Source: Phaeobacter sp. J2-8
GTDB lineage: Bacteria; Pseudomonadota; Alphaproteobacteria; Rhodobacterales; Rhodobacteraceae
Assembly (NCBI RefSeq): GCF_022867865.1
Contig: NZ_JALIEC010000003.1
Location: 248,001 to 312,000, forward strand
DNA: 64,000 nt
Reading direction: 5' to 3'
Numbering within the stretch: position 1 is the stretch's first letter; every line of letters starts with the position of its first letter. The position numbers and the translations under genes were made by a program. Positions 17,624-26,624 of this stretch are shown piece by piece. The notes below the pieces were generated by a model. That model had not been told where the DNA came from. It ran no database searches and saw only the letters and a list, made by a program, of their open reading frames with translations.

Positions 17624-18193
17624 ATGCAGGATCACTCTCCGCACAGTCAGAGCCTCGGGGCGGATTTGCGGGCCTTGCGTCGGGCGCGCGGCATGACGCT
17701 GGCGGATCTGGCGACGGGGTTGGGGCGGTCTGTGGGCTGGCTTAGCCAGGTGGAACGGGATCTTTCAGAACCTTCAATTTCTGATCTGCGCCAGATCAGC
17801 GCGGCATTGGATGTGCCGGTGTCGATGTTGTTCGGCCAGGCGCCGGCGCCCGCAGACGAGGTTGGTCATGTGGTGCGCCGCAATGCGCGCCGCCCGATCG
17901 GCGCGCGTGCCGCGGGGCTGGTCGAGGAGCTTTTGTCACCGGATCTGACCGATGACTTCGAAATGGTGCACTCCAGCTTTCAACCCCACAGCGAAATTGG
18001 CGAAACCGTGCGCAGGCCGACACAGGAGGTCGGTTATCTGATGTCCGGCAAGCTCGATCTGGAAATCGCCGGACGTCGGTTCACCCTGCACCCCGGCGAC
18101 AGTTTCCGCATCCGGGGCGAGCCGTTTCGCTGGAGCAATCCCTATGACGAACCGGCCGTGGCGATCTGGGTCATCGCCCCGCCGGTCTATTGA
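17624..18193 (+). CDS. XRE-family regulator with cupin domain
   Basis: A 189-residue regulator: N-terminal helix-turn-helix (about 12-66, ADLATGLGRSVGWLSQVERDLS) and C-terminal cupin (about 100-185, with VGYLMSGKLDLEIAGRRFTLHPGD). Regulators of this type often sense small metabolites through the cupin and control adjacent amine or polyamine catabolism genes. The ATG at 17624 has GAGGG 5 bp upstream; an in-frame ATG at 17612 is the alternative. It precedes two flavoenzyme genes by 20 bp, and two palindromes lie just upstream. Confidence 0.9.
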   Translation: MQDHSPHSQSLGADLRALRRARGMTLADLATGLGRSVGWLSQVERDLSEPSISDLRQISAALDVPVSMLFGQAPAPADEVGHVVRRNARRPIGARAAGLVEELLSPDLTDDFEMVHSSFQPHSEIGETVRRPTQEVGYLMSGKLDLEIAGRRFTLHPGDSFRIRGEPFRWSNPYDEPAVAIWVIAPPVY

Positions 18194-18212
18194 TAGAATT
18201 GGAGAGACAGCC

Positions 18213-20678
18213 ATGAGCGATATTTACCAAAAGGATGCAAATCCTCGGTCCTTTCCGACACAGACGCGCGTGGTCATTATCGGCGGCGGCGCGGTCGGGG
18301 TGTCCTGTGCCTATCACATTGCTCGGGCGGGCTGGGATGTGGTGGTTCTGGAAAAGAACGAATTGACCGCCGGCAGCACATGGCACGCCGCAGGCAATTG
18401 TCCCAACTTCTCGACCAATTGGGCGGTGATGAACATGCAGCGGTATTCGCTGGATCTGTATCGTCGGCTGTCGGACGAGGTTGATTATCCCATCAACTAT
18501 CATGTCACCGGTTCAATCCGGCTGGGGCACAGCCGCGAAAGGATGATGGAATTTGAACGTGCCTTGAGCATGGGGAATTATCAGGGGCTCAGCCTTGAGA
18601 TGTTGCAGGTTTCGGACCTGAAGGACCGATATCCCTTCATGGAGGTGCACGACCTTGCCGGGGCGCTTTACGATCCTGACGACGGAGATATTGACCCGGC
18701 GCAATTGACCCAGGCGCTGGCGCGCGGCGCGCGGATGGCGGGGGCGCAGATCGAACGTTTCTGCCCGGCCACAGGTGTCAGCCGCAAGGGTGATCAGTGG
18801 ATTGTGCACACCGAAAAGGGCGATATCGCTTGTGAGAAAGTGGTGAACGCGGCGGGTTATTATGCCCAACGCGTCGGCGAATGGTTCAAACCCTATGGCG
18901 GGCGCACCGTGCCGATGACGGTGATGAGTCACCAGTATTTCCTGACAGAACCGGTGCAGGAGATCGAGGATTGGACCAAAGAGCATGGCAAGCTGCCGCT
19001 CTTGCGTGATGTCGACAGCTCTTACTATCTGCGGCAGGAAAAGACCGGGCTGAACCTTGGCCCCTATGAGCGCAATTGCCGGGCGCATTGGGTTACGCCG
19101 GATGATCCGATGCCCGATGATTTCTCGTTCCAGCTTTACCCCGACGATCTGGAGCGGCTGGAATGGTATATCGAGGATGCGATGGCCCGGGTGCCGATCC
19201 TTGGCACCTCTGGCGTGGGCCGTGTCATCAATGGCCCGATCCCCTATGCCCCCGACGGCTTGCCCCTGATTGGCCCGATGCCGGGGGTGACAAATGCCTA
19301 TGAGGCCTGTGTCTTTACCTTTGGCATCACCCAGGCCGGTGGCGCGGGCAAGGTTCTGGCGGAATGGGTGACCGAGGGCCAGACCGAATGGGACATGTGG
19401 GCCGTCGATCCCCGCCGATATACCGGCTACGTGGATCAGGACTATTGCAACGCCAAGGCGATCGAGACCTATGGCCATGAATACGCCATGCATTTTCCGC
19501 ACCACTCCTGGCCGGCCGGTCGCGACAAACGGTTGTCGCCGCTGCATTCCCGTCTGCTGGGGGCGGGGGCGCAACTGGGGGTCTATAACGGTTGGGAGCG
19601 GGCGAATTGGTTTGCCGCTCCCGGCGATGATACCAGCGAAGAGGCGACCCAGACCTGGCACCGAAACGGCCCCTGGCAGGCGCGTATTCGCGAAGAATGC
19701 GAAGCGGTGCGCGATCACTGTGGCATCCTCGCGATTTCCGGCTTCACCCGGCTAAAGGTCGAAGGCCCCGGCGCACGCGCCTATGTTGATGGGCTCACGG
19801 CCTCGCGCCTGCCGAAACCGGGGCGCGTCGGGTTGGCGTATTTCCCCGACACACGCGGGCGGATATTGACCGAAACCTCGGTGATGGTGCACGGCGAAGA
19901 TGAGGTTGGCCTGATCACTGCGGCCATGGCGCAATGGCATGATGGTGAACTGCTGTCGCGGCAAGCCCCCGACGGTATTGTGGTTTCCGACCACAGCGAT
20001 GCGGTTGAATGCCTATTGGTGACGGGGCCAAAAGCGCGCGATATCCTTGAACCTTTGACGGATCACGACCTGACAAAACCCTGGCTGTCGGTCAGTTTCA
20101 AAGGTCAGGTCGCGGGCAGGGACGCTGCCCTTGTCCGGGTGTCTTACGCGGGCGAGCTGGGTTGGGAAATTCACTGTGCTGCCGAGGATGCCCCGGCGAT
20201 CTGGGATGCTGTGACCGCTGCCGGGGCCAGACCCTTTGGCATGTATGCGCTGGATTCTCTGCGGCTTGAGAAGGGGTATCGCGCCTGGAAGGGTGATCTT
20301 TCGAGTGATTATACCCTGCTCGAAGGCGGGCTTGACCGGTTCATCGACTGGTCCAAGGAATTCCCCGGAAAATCTGTGCTGGCGGCGGAAAAACAGCACG
20401 GGTCGGCGAAGCGGTTTGTCACCCTGATTGTCGATGCCGGTGATTGCGATGCGCCCTATATGGCGACGCTTTGGCACGATGGCGCGGTGGTGGGCGAGGT
20501 CACGTCGGGCGGTTGGGGATACCGTGTGGATGCGTCGATTGCGCTGGGCATGATCCGCGCCGATCTTGCCACGCCGGGAACCGAGGTCGAGGTCGACATC
20601 TTTGGCGAACGCCGCCGCGCAACGGTTCAGCCCGATGCGCCGCTGTGGGACGCGAAAAACGAAAGGATAAGAGCATGA
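18213..20678 (+). CDS. FAD-dependent oxidoreductase with GcvT domains (dimethylglycine/sarcosine dehydrogenase type) 1
   Basis: An 821-residue protein with an N-terminal FAD-binding DAO domain (VVIIGGGAVGVSCAYHIA at about residue 20, then LTAGSTWHAAG where FAD is normally attached to His), an FAO middle domain, and C-terminal GcvT plus GcvT-C domains (about 430-820). The family oxidatively demethylates dimethylglycine, sarcosine or similar N-methyl amines and passes the C1 unit to tetrahydrofolate. A GGAGAG site precedes the ATG. Its stop overlaps the start of the next gene, a paralogue of the same architecture. Substrate is not decided by sequence. Confidence 0.88.
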   Translation: MSDIYQKDANPRSFPTQTRVVIIGGGAVGVSCAYHIARAGWDVVVLEKNELTAGSTWHAAGNCPNFSTNWAVMNMQRYSLDLYRRLSDEVDYPINYHVTGSIRLGHSRERMMEFERALSMGNYQGLSLEMLQVSDLKDRYPFMEVHDLAGALYDPDDGDIDPAQLTQALARGARMAGAQIERFCPATGVSRKGDQWIVHTEKGDIACEKVVNAAGYYAQRVGEWFKPYGGRTVPMTVMSHQYFLTEPVQEIEDWTKEHGKLPLLRDVDSSYYLRQEKTGLNLGPYERNCRAHWVTPDDPMPDDFSFQLYPDDLERLEWYIEDAMARVPILGTSGVGRVINGPIPYAPDGLPLIGPMPGVTNAYEACVFTFGITQAGGAGKVLAEWVTEGQTEWDMWAVDPRRYTGYVDQDYCNAKAIETYGHEYAMHFPHHSWPAGRDKRLSPLHSRLLGAGAQLGVYNGWERANWFAAPGDDTSEEATQTWHRNGPWQARIREECEAVRDHCGILAISGFTRLKVEGPGARAYVDGLTASRLPKPGRVGLAYFPDTRGRILTETSVMVHGEDEVGLITAAMAQWHDGELLSRQAPDGIVVSDHSDAVECLLVTGPKARDILEPLTDHDLTKPWLSVSFKGQVAGRDAALVRVSYAGELGWEIHCAAEDAPAIWDAVTAAGARPFGMYALDSLRLEKGYRAWKGDLSSDYTLLEGGLDRFIDWSKEFPGKSVLAAEKQHGSAKRFVTLIVDAGDCDAPYMATLWHDGAVVGEVTSGGWGYRVDASIALGMIRADLATPGTEVEVDIFGERRRATVQPDAPLWDAKNERIRA

Positions 20679-23122
20679 CCAATATCCCCGCCCATGCGCG
20701 TGCCGTTATTATCGGCGGCGGTGTGATTGGCTGTTCTGTCGCCTATCACCTGACGCAATTGGGGTGGCAGGATGTGGTGTTGCTGGAACGCAAACAGCTG
20801 ACATCCGGCACCACATGGCACGCCGCCGGGCTGATCGCGCAACTGCGGGCCAGTGCCAATATGACGAAACTGGCGAAATATTCGCAGGAGCTTTACGGCG
20901 CGTTGGAGGCAGAGACCGGCGTTGCGACCGGGTTCAAACGGGTGGGGTCCATCACCGTGGCTCTGACCAAAGCGCGGTTGGAAGAATTGAAACGATCGGC
21001 CGCCATGGCGCGGGCCTTTGGTGTCGAGATCGAAGAAATTTCGCCGGGTGAAATCGGCGCACGCTATCCGCATCTCAACCTTGATGGCGTTGTTGGTGGT
21101 GTTTACCTGCCCAAGGACGGACAGGGTGATCCGGCCAATATCGCGCTGGCGCTGGCCAAGGGCGCACGGCAACGGGGCGCGCAGATTGCCGAACGGACCA
21201 AGGCCACTGGCGTCACGCGCCAGGGCAGCCGGATCACCGGCGTTGATTGGCAGGCCGAGGATGGCAGCAGCGGCCATATCACCTGTGATCATGTCATCAA
21301 CTGCGCGGGCATGTGGGGGCGTGAGGTCGGCAAGATGCTGGGCACAAATGTCCCGCTTCAGGCCTGCGAACACTTCTATATCGTGACCGAGGCGGTGCCG
21401 GGGCTGACACAATTGCCGGTGCTGCGGGTGCCGGACGAATGCGCCTACTACAAGGAAGACGCGGGCAAGATCCTGTTGGGGGCGTTTGAGCCGGTGGCCA
21501 AACCATGGGGCATGGACGGCATCCCAGACAGGTTTGAATTCGATCAATTGCCCGAAGATTTCGACCATTTCGAGCCGATCCTCGAACAGGCCGTCCACCG
21601 CATGCCGATGCTGGCCGAAGCGGGCATTCACACCTTCTTCAATGGACCAGAAAGCTTTACCCCCGACGATGCCTATCACCTTGGGCAATGTCCGGGGATG
21701 GACAATGTCTGGGTCGCGGCGGGGTTCAATTCCATCGGCATCCAATCGGCTGGCGGGGCGGGGATGGCGCTGGCGCAATGGATGGAGACTGGCGAAAAAC
21801 CCTTTGACCTTGGCGATGTTGATATTGCCCGCATGGCACCGTTTCAGGGCAATCGCAGCTATCTGCGCAGGCGGGCCACGGAAACGCTGGGGCTGCTTTA
21901 CGCCGATCATTTTCCGTTCCGGCAAAAGGAGACCGCGCGCGGCATTCGCCGGTCGCCGTTTCACGCGCAACTGGCGGAACAGGGCGCAGTATTTGGTGAA
22001 TTCGCGGGATGGGAACGCGCCAATTGGTTCGCGCGTGACGGCCAGCCAGCGGAATATCAATACTCCTGGCAACGTCAGAACTTCTTCGAAAACGTCGCGT
22101 CCGAGGTCGCCGCGGTGCGGGGGGGCGTCGGCCTGTACGACATGTCGTCCTTTGGCAAATTGCGCGTCGAAGGACCGGACGCCGCAGCATTTCTGAACCA
22201 TGTCTGCGGCGGTGACATGGCAGTTCCGGTGGGGAAAATCGTCTATACGCAGTTCCTTAATGCGCTGGGCGGGATCGAGGCGGATGTGACCGTGACCCGT
22301 CTTTCTGAAACCGCCTATCTGGTGGTCACCCCCGCCGCGACGCGGCTGGCGGATGAAACATGGCTGCGGCGTCATTTGGGGGATCACCGGGTTGTTGTGA
22401 CCGATGTCACGGCGGGCGAAGGCGTGCTTGCGATCATGGGGCCAAGGTCGCGTGATCTGTTGAATCTGGTGTCGCCCGATGATTTCTCCAATGCGGTCAA
22501 CCCCTTTGGCAGCGCCCAGGAGATCGAGATTGGCATGGGCCTCGCCCGGGCGCATCGGGTGTCTTATGTCGGCGAGCTGGGCTGGGAGCTTTATGTCAGC
22601 GCCGATATGGCCGCGCATGTGTTCGAGGTTCTGCAAAAGGCGGGGCAGGGTCTCGGCCTGAAACTCTGTGGTTTGCACATGATGGATTGCGCCCGGATGG
22701 AAAAGGGATTTCGCCACTTCGGCCATGATATCACCTGCGAAGATCACGTGTTGGAGGCGGGTTTGGGGTTTGCGGTCAAAACAGACAAACCGGCATTCAT
22801 TGGCCGTGATGCGGTGCTGCGCAAACGCGAGGCCGGGCTGGACCGGCGGATGTTGCAATTCCGACTGACCGATCCAGAGCCGCTGCTCTATCACAATGAA
22901 CCGATCCTGCGGGATGGCGAGATTGTCGGCTTTTTGACCTCTGGGGCCTATGGTCATCATCTGGGCGGGGCGATGGGGCTGGGCTATGTGCCCTGCACCG
23001 GTGAAAGCCCGGCCGATGTGCTGGCCTCAACCTACGAGATTGATGTGGCCGGGGTGCGGGTGGGGGCCGAAGCCTCGCTCAAACCGATGTATGACGCCAA
23101 AAGCGAACGTATGCGCGGATGA
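20675..23122 (+). CDS. FAD-dependent oxidoreductase with GcvT domains (dimethylglycine/sarcosine dehydrogenase type) 2
   Basis: An 815-residue paralogue of the preceding gene with the same layout: FAD motif AVIIGGGVIGCSVAYHL, the covalent-FAD region TSGTTWHAAGL, FAO domain, then GcvT and GcvT-C domains (ending LASTYEIDVAGVRVGAEAS). It overlaps the first gene by 4 bp (ATGA), so equal expression is expected. The two may carry out successive N-demethylations (for example dimethylglycine then sarcosine) or form a complex; both are inference. Confidence 0.9.
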   Translation: MTNIPAHARAVIIGGGVIGCSVAYHLTQLGWQDVVLLERKQLTSGTTWHAAGLIAQLRASANMTKLAKYSQELYGALEAETGVATGFKRVGSITVALTKARLEELKRSAAMARAFGVEIEEISPGEIGARYPHLNLDGVVGGVYLPKDGQGDPANIALALAKGARQRGAQIAERTKATGVTRQGSRITGVDWQAEDGSSGHITCDHVINCAGMWGREVGKMLGTNVPLQACEHFYIVTEAVPGLTQLPVLRVPDECAYYKEDAGKILLGAFEPVAKPWGMDGIPDRFEFDQLPEDFDHFEPILEQAVHRMPMLAEAGIHTFFNGPESFTPDDAYHLGQCPGMDNVWVAAGFNSIGIQSAGGAGMALAQWMETGEKPFDLGDVDIARMAPFQGNRSYLRRRATETLGLLYADHFPFRQKETARGIRRSPFHAQLAEQGAVFGEFAGWERANWFARDGQPAEYQYSWQRQNFFENVASEVAAVRGGVGLYDMSSFGKLRVEGPDAAAFLNHVCGGDMAVPVGKIVYTQFLNALGGIEADVTVTRLSETAYLVVTPAATRLADETWLRRHLGDHRVVVTDVTAGEGVLAIMGPRSRDLLNLVSPDDFSNAVNPFGSAQEIEIGMGLARAHRVSYVGELGWELYVSADMAAHVFEVLQKAGQGLGLKLCGLHMMDCARMEKGFRHFGHDITCEDHVLEAGLGFAVKTDKPAFIGRDAVLRKREAGLDRRMLQFRLTDPEPLLYHNEPILRDGEIVGFLTSGAYGHHLGGAMGLGYVPCTGESPADVLASTYEIDVAGVRVGAEASLKPMYDAKSERMRG

Positions 23123-23268
23123 CATTCCGCTGGCCAAGAGTGAAACCACCGTCAAAACACCGGGCACGCCCGCCGGTCGGATTGACCCGCCAATGGGCAC
23201 GGATGCAGGATGAACGCCAAATGAAGTAACCGGCAGCCAGTGGAGTTCAGGTCTGCAGAAAGCGGCGC

Positions 23269-23994
23269 ATGCTTACGTTCTACTCTGTGCACGACGACCT
23301 GAAACCACCAATGAAGGCGGATACCGGCGCGCTGGGCCGTCTTCCCTTGTCGGCCTTTCAGTACTGCGAAGCGCTGCGCACGGCGTCGGCGCTGGGGTGG
23401 TATGTTTTCCCACCACGTGATTTCAGCCTGTTGTTCGATGGCAAAGAGGTCTTTCTCGCGGATGAGAGCGAATGGCGCGCCCTGCGGTCGGAACCGTTGG
23501 GACCGGAAATGGAGACGGCCTGGGAAAAAGATTTTGCCGCCGATTATGGACCGCTGCCAAATTTCCTGGAGGATCTATCAGACACCGGCATTGTCCAGAT
23601 TTGGACCGGCTATTTTGTAAAGACCGACCCGGGCGAGGCGCTGCAAATTCGCCCACTGGCCAATGTGCATACCAAAAGTGCCTATTGGTGTTACGAAGGT
23701 ATTGTCGAAACCGATCATTTTGCGCCTTGTCCGCTTTTTATCAATATCCAGCTGACCCGGACCATGTCCGAAATCTTCTTTCCCCGTGATTTCCCATTGT
23801 TTCAGGTGGCAGTGCTGCAAAAAGCGGATTTGAAGAAAAATGCGCAACATGCGGTGCATAGTATTTTCGACGCAGATTTCCCTACTGCCGGTTTGGCAAA
23901 CACATTGCGCAGCGCCAGCAATCCCCGCAAAGCCCCGGGGCAATATGGCGCAAACATCCGCCGTAACTCCAAATCCCGGTGTCCACGGGGCTAA
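23269..23994 (+). CDS. Conserved hypothetical protein
   Basis: A 241-residue soluble protein with no signal peptide or membrane segment. It has a strong start (MLTFYSVHDDLKPPMKADTG), a motif FQYCEALRTASALGWYVFPP, then WTGYFVKTDPGEAL and aromatic/acidic blocks. I do not recognise a characterised family with certainty; it is similar in style to DUF-type proteins common in marine alphaproteobacteria. The C-terminal 40 residues are basic and low-complexity. It stands alone after the flavoenzyme pair, 146 bp downstream. Confidence 0.6.
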   Translation: MLTFYSVHDDLKPPMKADTGALGRLPLSAFQYCEALRTASALGWYVFPPRDFSLLFDGKEVFLADESEWRALRSEPLGPEMETAWEKDFAADYGPLPNFLEDLSDTGIVQIWTGYFVKTDPGEALQIRPLANVHTKSAYWCYEGIVETDHFAPCPLFINIQLTRTMSEIFFPRDFPLFQVAVLQKADLKKNAQHAVHSIFDADFPTAGLANTLRSASNPRKAPGQYGANIRRNSKSRCPRG

Positions 23995-24006
23995 ATCGGT
24001 GTTCCT

Positions 24007-24414
24007 GTGCAATGCGTTATCATTTGGCGTAACGTGGAAATAACTTACGTTCCGTGGCTGTGTTGGCCTGATAACACCGGGTATTTGATTTCGCCGATTG
24101 GGCGTATGGGGACAGCGTTGGATCTGGCTGCTTTATTGTCGCCAACCTCTGATGCGGTGTTTGTCGCGACGCAAAGCGTGCTGGGGCGACCCGTTTACCG
24201 TGCGCCCAAAGGCGCTGCAAATATGGACCACCGGCGGCATCCGGGGTTTCGGGGCGCAAATCTGCGCGGTGAAACATTCGGTACGCCGCCGGTTGCCGTT
24301 TTTGCCAATCGAAATGGCAGGTGCAAATTGCACGGATCGAACAAGTGCATGGGCAGGTATCGCCCCGGTAAATCCCTCCCAAAATCTACCTCACAGGGTC
24401 AACCCGGCAATTAG
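24007..24414 (+). pseudogene. Possible decayed HGG-motif protein (mobile-element-associated family)
   Basis: A reading frame whose second half contains GTPPVAVFANRNGRCKLHG, like the C-terminal core of proteins with the pattern GTPC...NGRCRMHGG...STGP, often found beside transposases and phage genes. The first Cys block has drifted and the Gly-Pro-Arg-Thr ending is lost. The N-terminal half is not recognisable. I read it as a remnant, not a functional gene. Confidence 0.35.
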
Positions 24415-24847
24415 CCTTTGGTCAGTTTGACCGCAAGCCGACCCGCGCCAATCGAAGGACGGGGTGTTTGCGTGATGAGTTTTGGTTTTGGCATTGCCAT
24501 TGGAAATCTCCTGATCTCTGCGCGTTGAAAGATGACAGGAATTGCGCCCACGCCCGGTTCTGGTCAGCCCAAGGGCCAAATTGCAAAGCAGATCGAGGGG
24601 CGAAAAACCCGTGTAAAGCGCGAATTCGTCAATCCGCAAAAACCAGAATGAAGTGGATTGGAGATTGCTCAACAAAGGCCGGGATCAGTGCGAATTTCAG
24701 GCGATAAATTCGCGTCGGATTTGCGGTTGATTTACGGCAGTGACGGGCAAATAATCACGCTTGCGATCAATTCATGATAAGTTTGCGGAAAATTGACACG
24801 GGCACTGCGCACCATATTTCCCGTGGTATATAGGCTTGGGGGCCTGC
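24415..24847. other. Non-coding stretch before the BTAD-like gene
   Basis: No convincing gene. Short frames on either strand have no family resemblance. A/T-rich sequence from about 24700 to 24835 probably includes the promoter of the next gene. Confidence 0.4.
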
Positions 24848-26460
24848 ATGGCGGATCAATATGAAGTGCGATTCTATGGCGGATTGACCATCACCAACCC
24901 GGAGGGTCGTGATGTCACGCCGCGCGGGTCCAAGGCACGCGGTCTTTTGGCGCTGCTGTGCGAGGCCGACGAAATGCGTCGCGGGCGTCGCTGGCTTGAA
25001 GGGAAACTTTGGTCGGGCCGCTCCCAGGTTCAGGCCGCCGGCAGCCTGCGACAGACCCTGACCGAAGTGCGCCAGGCGCTGCACCCGGATACCGACATCT
25101 TTGGGGCGGATCGGCTGGATGTCTGGCTGGATGCCAGCCGGATTGTGACCGATCTGGCCCCCGGATCGCCCCTGCGCGCCGCCCATCGTGACCTGTTAGA
25201 GGGTCTGGATGTGCGCGATCCCGAATTCGAGGCCTGGCAACAAGCGCTTCTCAAACGTCAGATCGGCAGCGAACAACCGGCGGCGGCGATGTTGAACGCC
25301 CATCAGGCCCTGCATACGCTCAGCATTCGCGCCGCGATGTCCGACGCGGGGTCGGCGACAGAGCGGATCACCGGTCAAATCGTTGCCGATCAGGTGGCCA
25401 AAAGCCTGGAGGAACGGTTGTCGGCGCTGCGCTTTGCCAGCTTTGAACGGTCGCGGGCGGCCCAGTCCCCGGATCTGGAAATTCGCTGCGACGTGGCCGA
25501 GGATGGCGCGCGGGGCGTCGTGTTTCTTCGGGTTGAAAGCGGCCGGGACGGGCGAACCTTGTTTTCCGGCCACCGCAGCGTGGATGGGTCGGCATCCGAT
25601 ATTATTTCGTCGGATGTGATTTCCGGGCTGGTGCATTCTGCGGCTTCAAAGATTGTGCACCGCCTGCCGGCGATGATTGACCTTAGCCGCCCTGAAGCGG
25701 CGGCGTTGGGGTATTCCAGCTTGGGCATGCGGAAACTGGCGCGGTTCGATCCTGCGGCGTTTGAAGATGCGCAAAACTATTTCCAAAGCGCCTATGACAC
25801 CAATGCCAACGGCGTTTATCTGGCCTGGCGTGCCTTTGTGCGGATGGCGCAATTGGTGGAAGGTGGGGGTGGCGATCATCAATCCCGGCTGGAAGAGGTG
25901 GCGATGCTGACCCGCCGGTCGCTTGAAGGGGCGCGCGACAATGGTTTGGCGGTGGCCTTGGTGGCGTTAACCCGGATCATGCTGGAGGATGATCTGCGCG
26001 CCCCGGCCGAGCTTGCCGAATTGGCCATGCAGTGGAATGCCAACAATATGTTTGCCCGCCAGACACTGGCTGTGGCCCATAGCGCGGTGGGGGACACCGC
26101 CAAAGCCTATGAAATGTCGGCGGCCTGTCGCAACGCCGGGTTGGAAGACGAACTTAGCCACCTTTGGGATCTTTATCATGCACTGGTCTGTATATCGGCG
26201 GCAAATTGACCGAGGCGCGTCTGGCCGCCACCCGCGCGAGCGAGGCCGCGCCGGGGTTCATCGCCCCGCGCCGTCAATTGCTGGCGCTATGTGCCAATGC
26301 GGGTGATATGGCCGGAGCGCGGAAATATCTGCTTCAAATCAAAGGTCTGGAGCCGGGGTTTTCCTTGGATCGGTATCTGAACGACCCCGAATATCCAAAT
26401 CTGACGCTGCGCAAGGCCGGGCTGATCGAACCATTGCGCAAATTTGATCTCGGCGCCTGA
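24848..26460 (+). CDS. BTAD/SARP-like transcriptional regulator, frameshifted near the C-terminus
   Basis: An N-terminal winged-helix-like DNA-binding domain (about residues 5-95, EVRFYGGLTITNPEGRD and RGSKARGLLALL) is followed by an alpha-helical region with TPR-like repeats, as in bacterial SARP regulators. The frame is broken near 26188-26195: the first frame stops at 26209, and the second continues with GGKLTEARLAATRASEAAPG to 26460 in the expected helical pattern. A one-base deletion or two-base insertion (TATA) explains it. The corrected length is about 535 residues. It may regulate the downstream RTX-type gene. Confidence 0.75.
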
Positions 26461-26624
26461 TAATGGGCGTTTTAGGCGCAGAGCCTGAAATCATCGCCGG
26501 GGATCAAATACGGATTGGAAACCGGTGCGCCGATTCAAGGTACTGAAATATTTGACTTACTTGTCTGGCTGGTTAGCTTGAGGCGCATAGAAACAATTGA
26601 TTTTGCTGCGGTGGGAATTTGGGG

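Noticed and set aside
20627-22960. Very long minus-strand frame opposite the second flavoenzyme
   Set aside because: A shadow caused by high GC; the plus-strand gene has complete domains.
24391-24675. 94-residue minus-strand frame in the gap before the BTAD-like gene
   Set aside because: No ribosome-binding site, no family resemblance.
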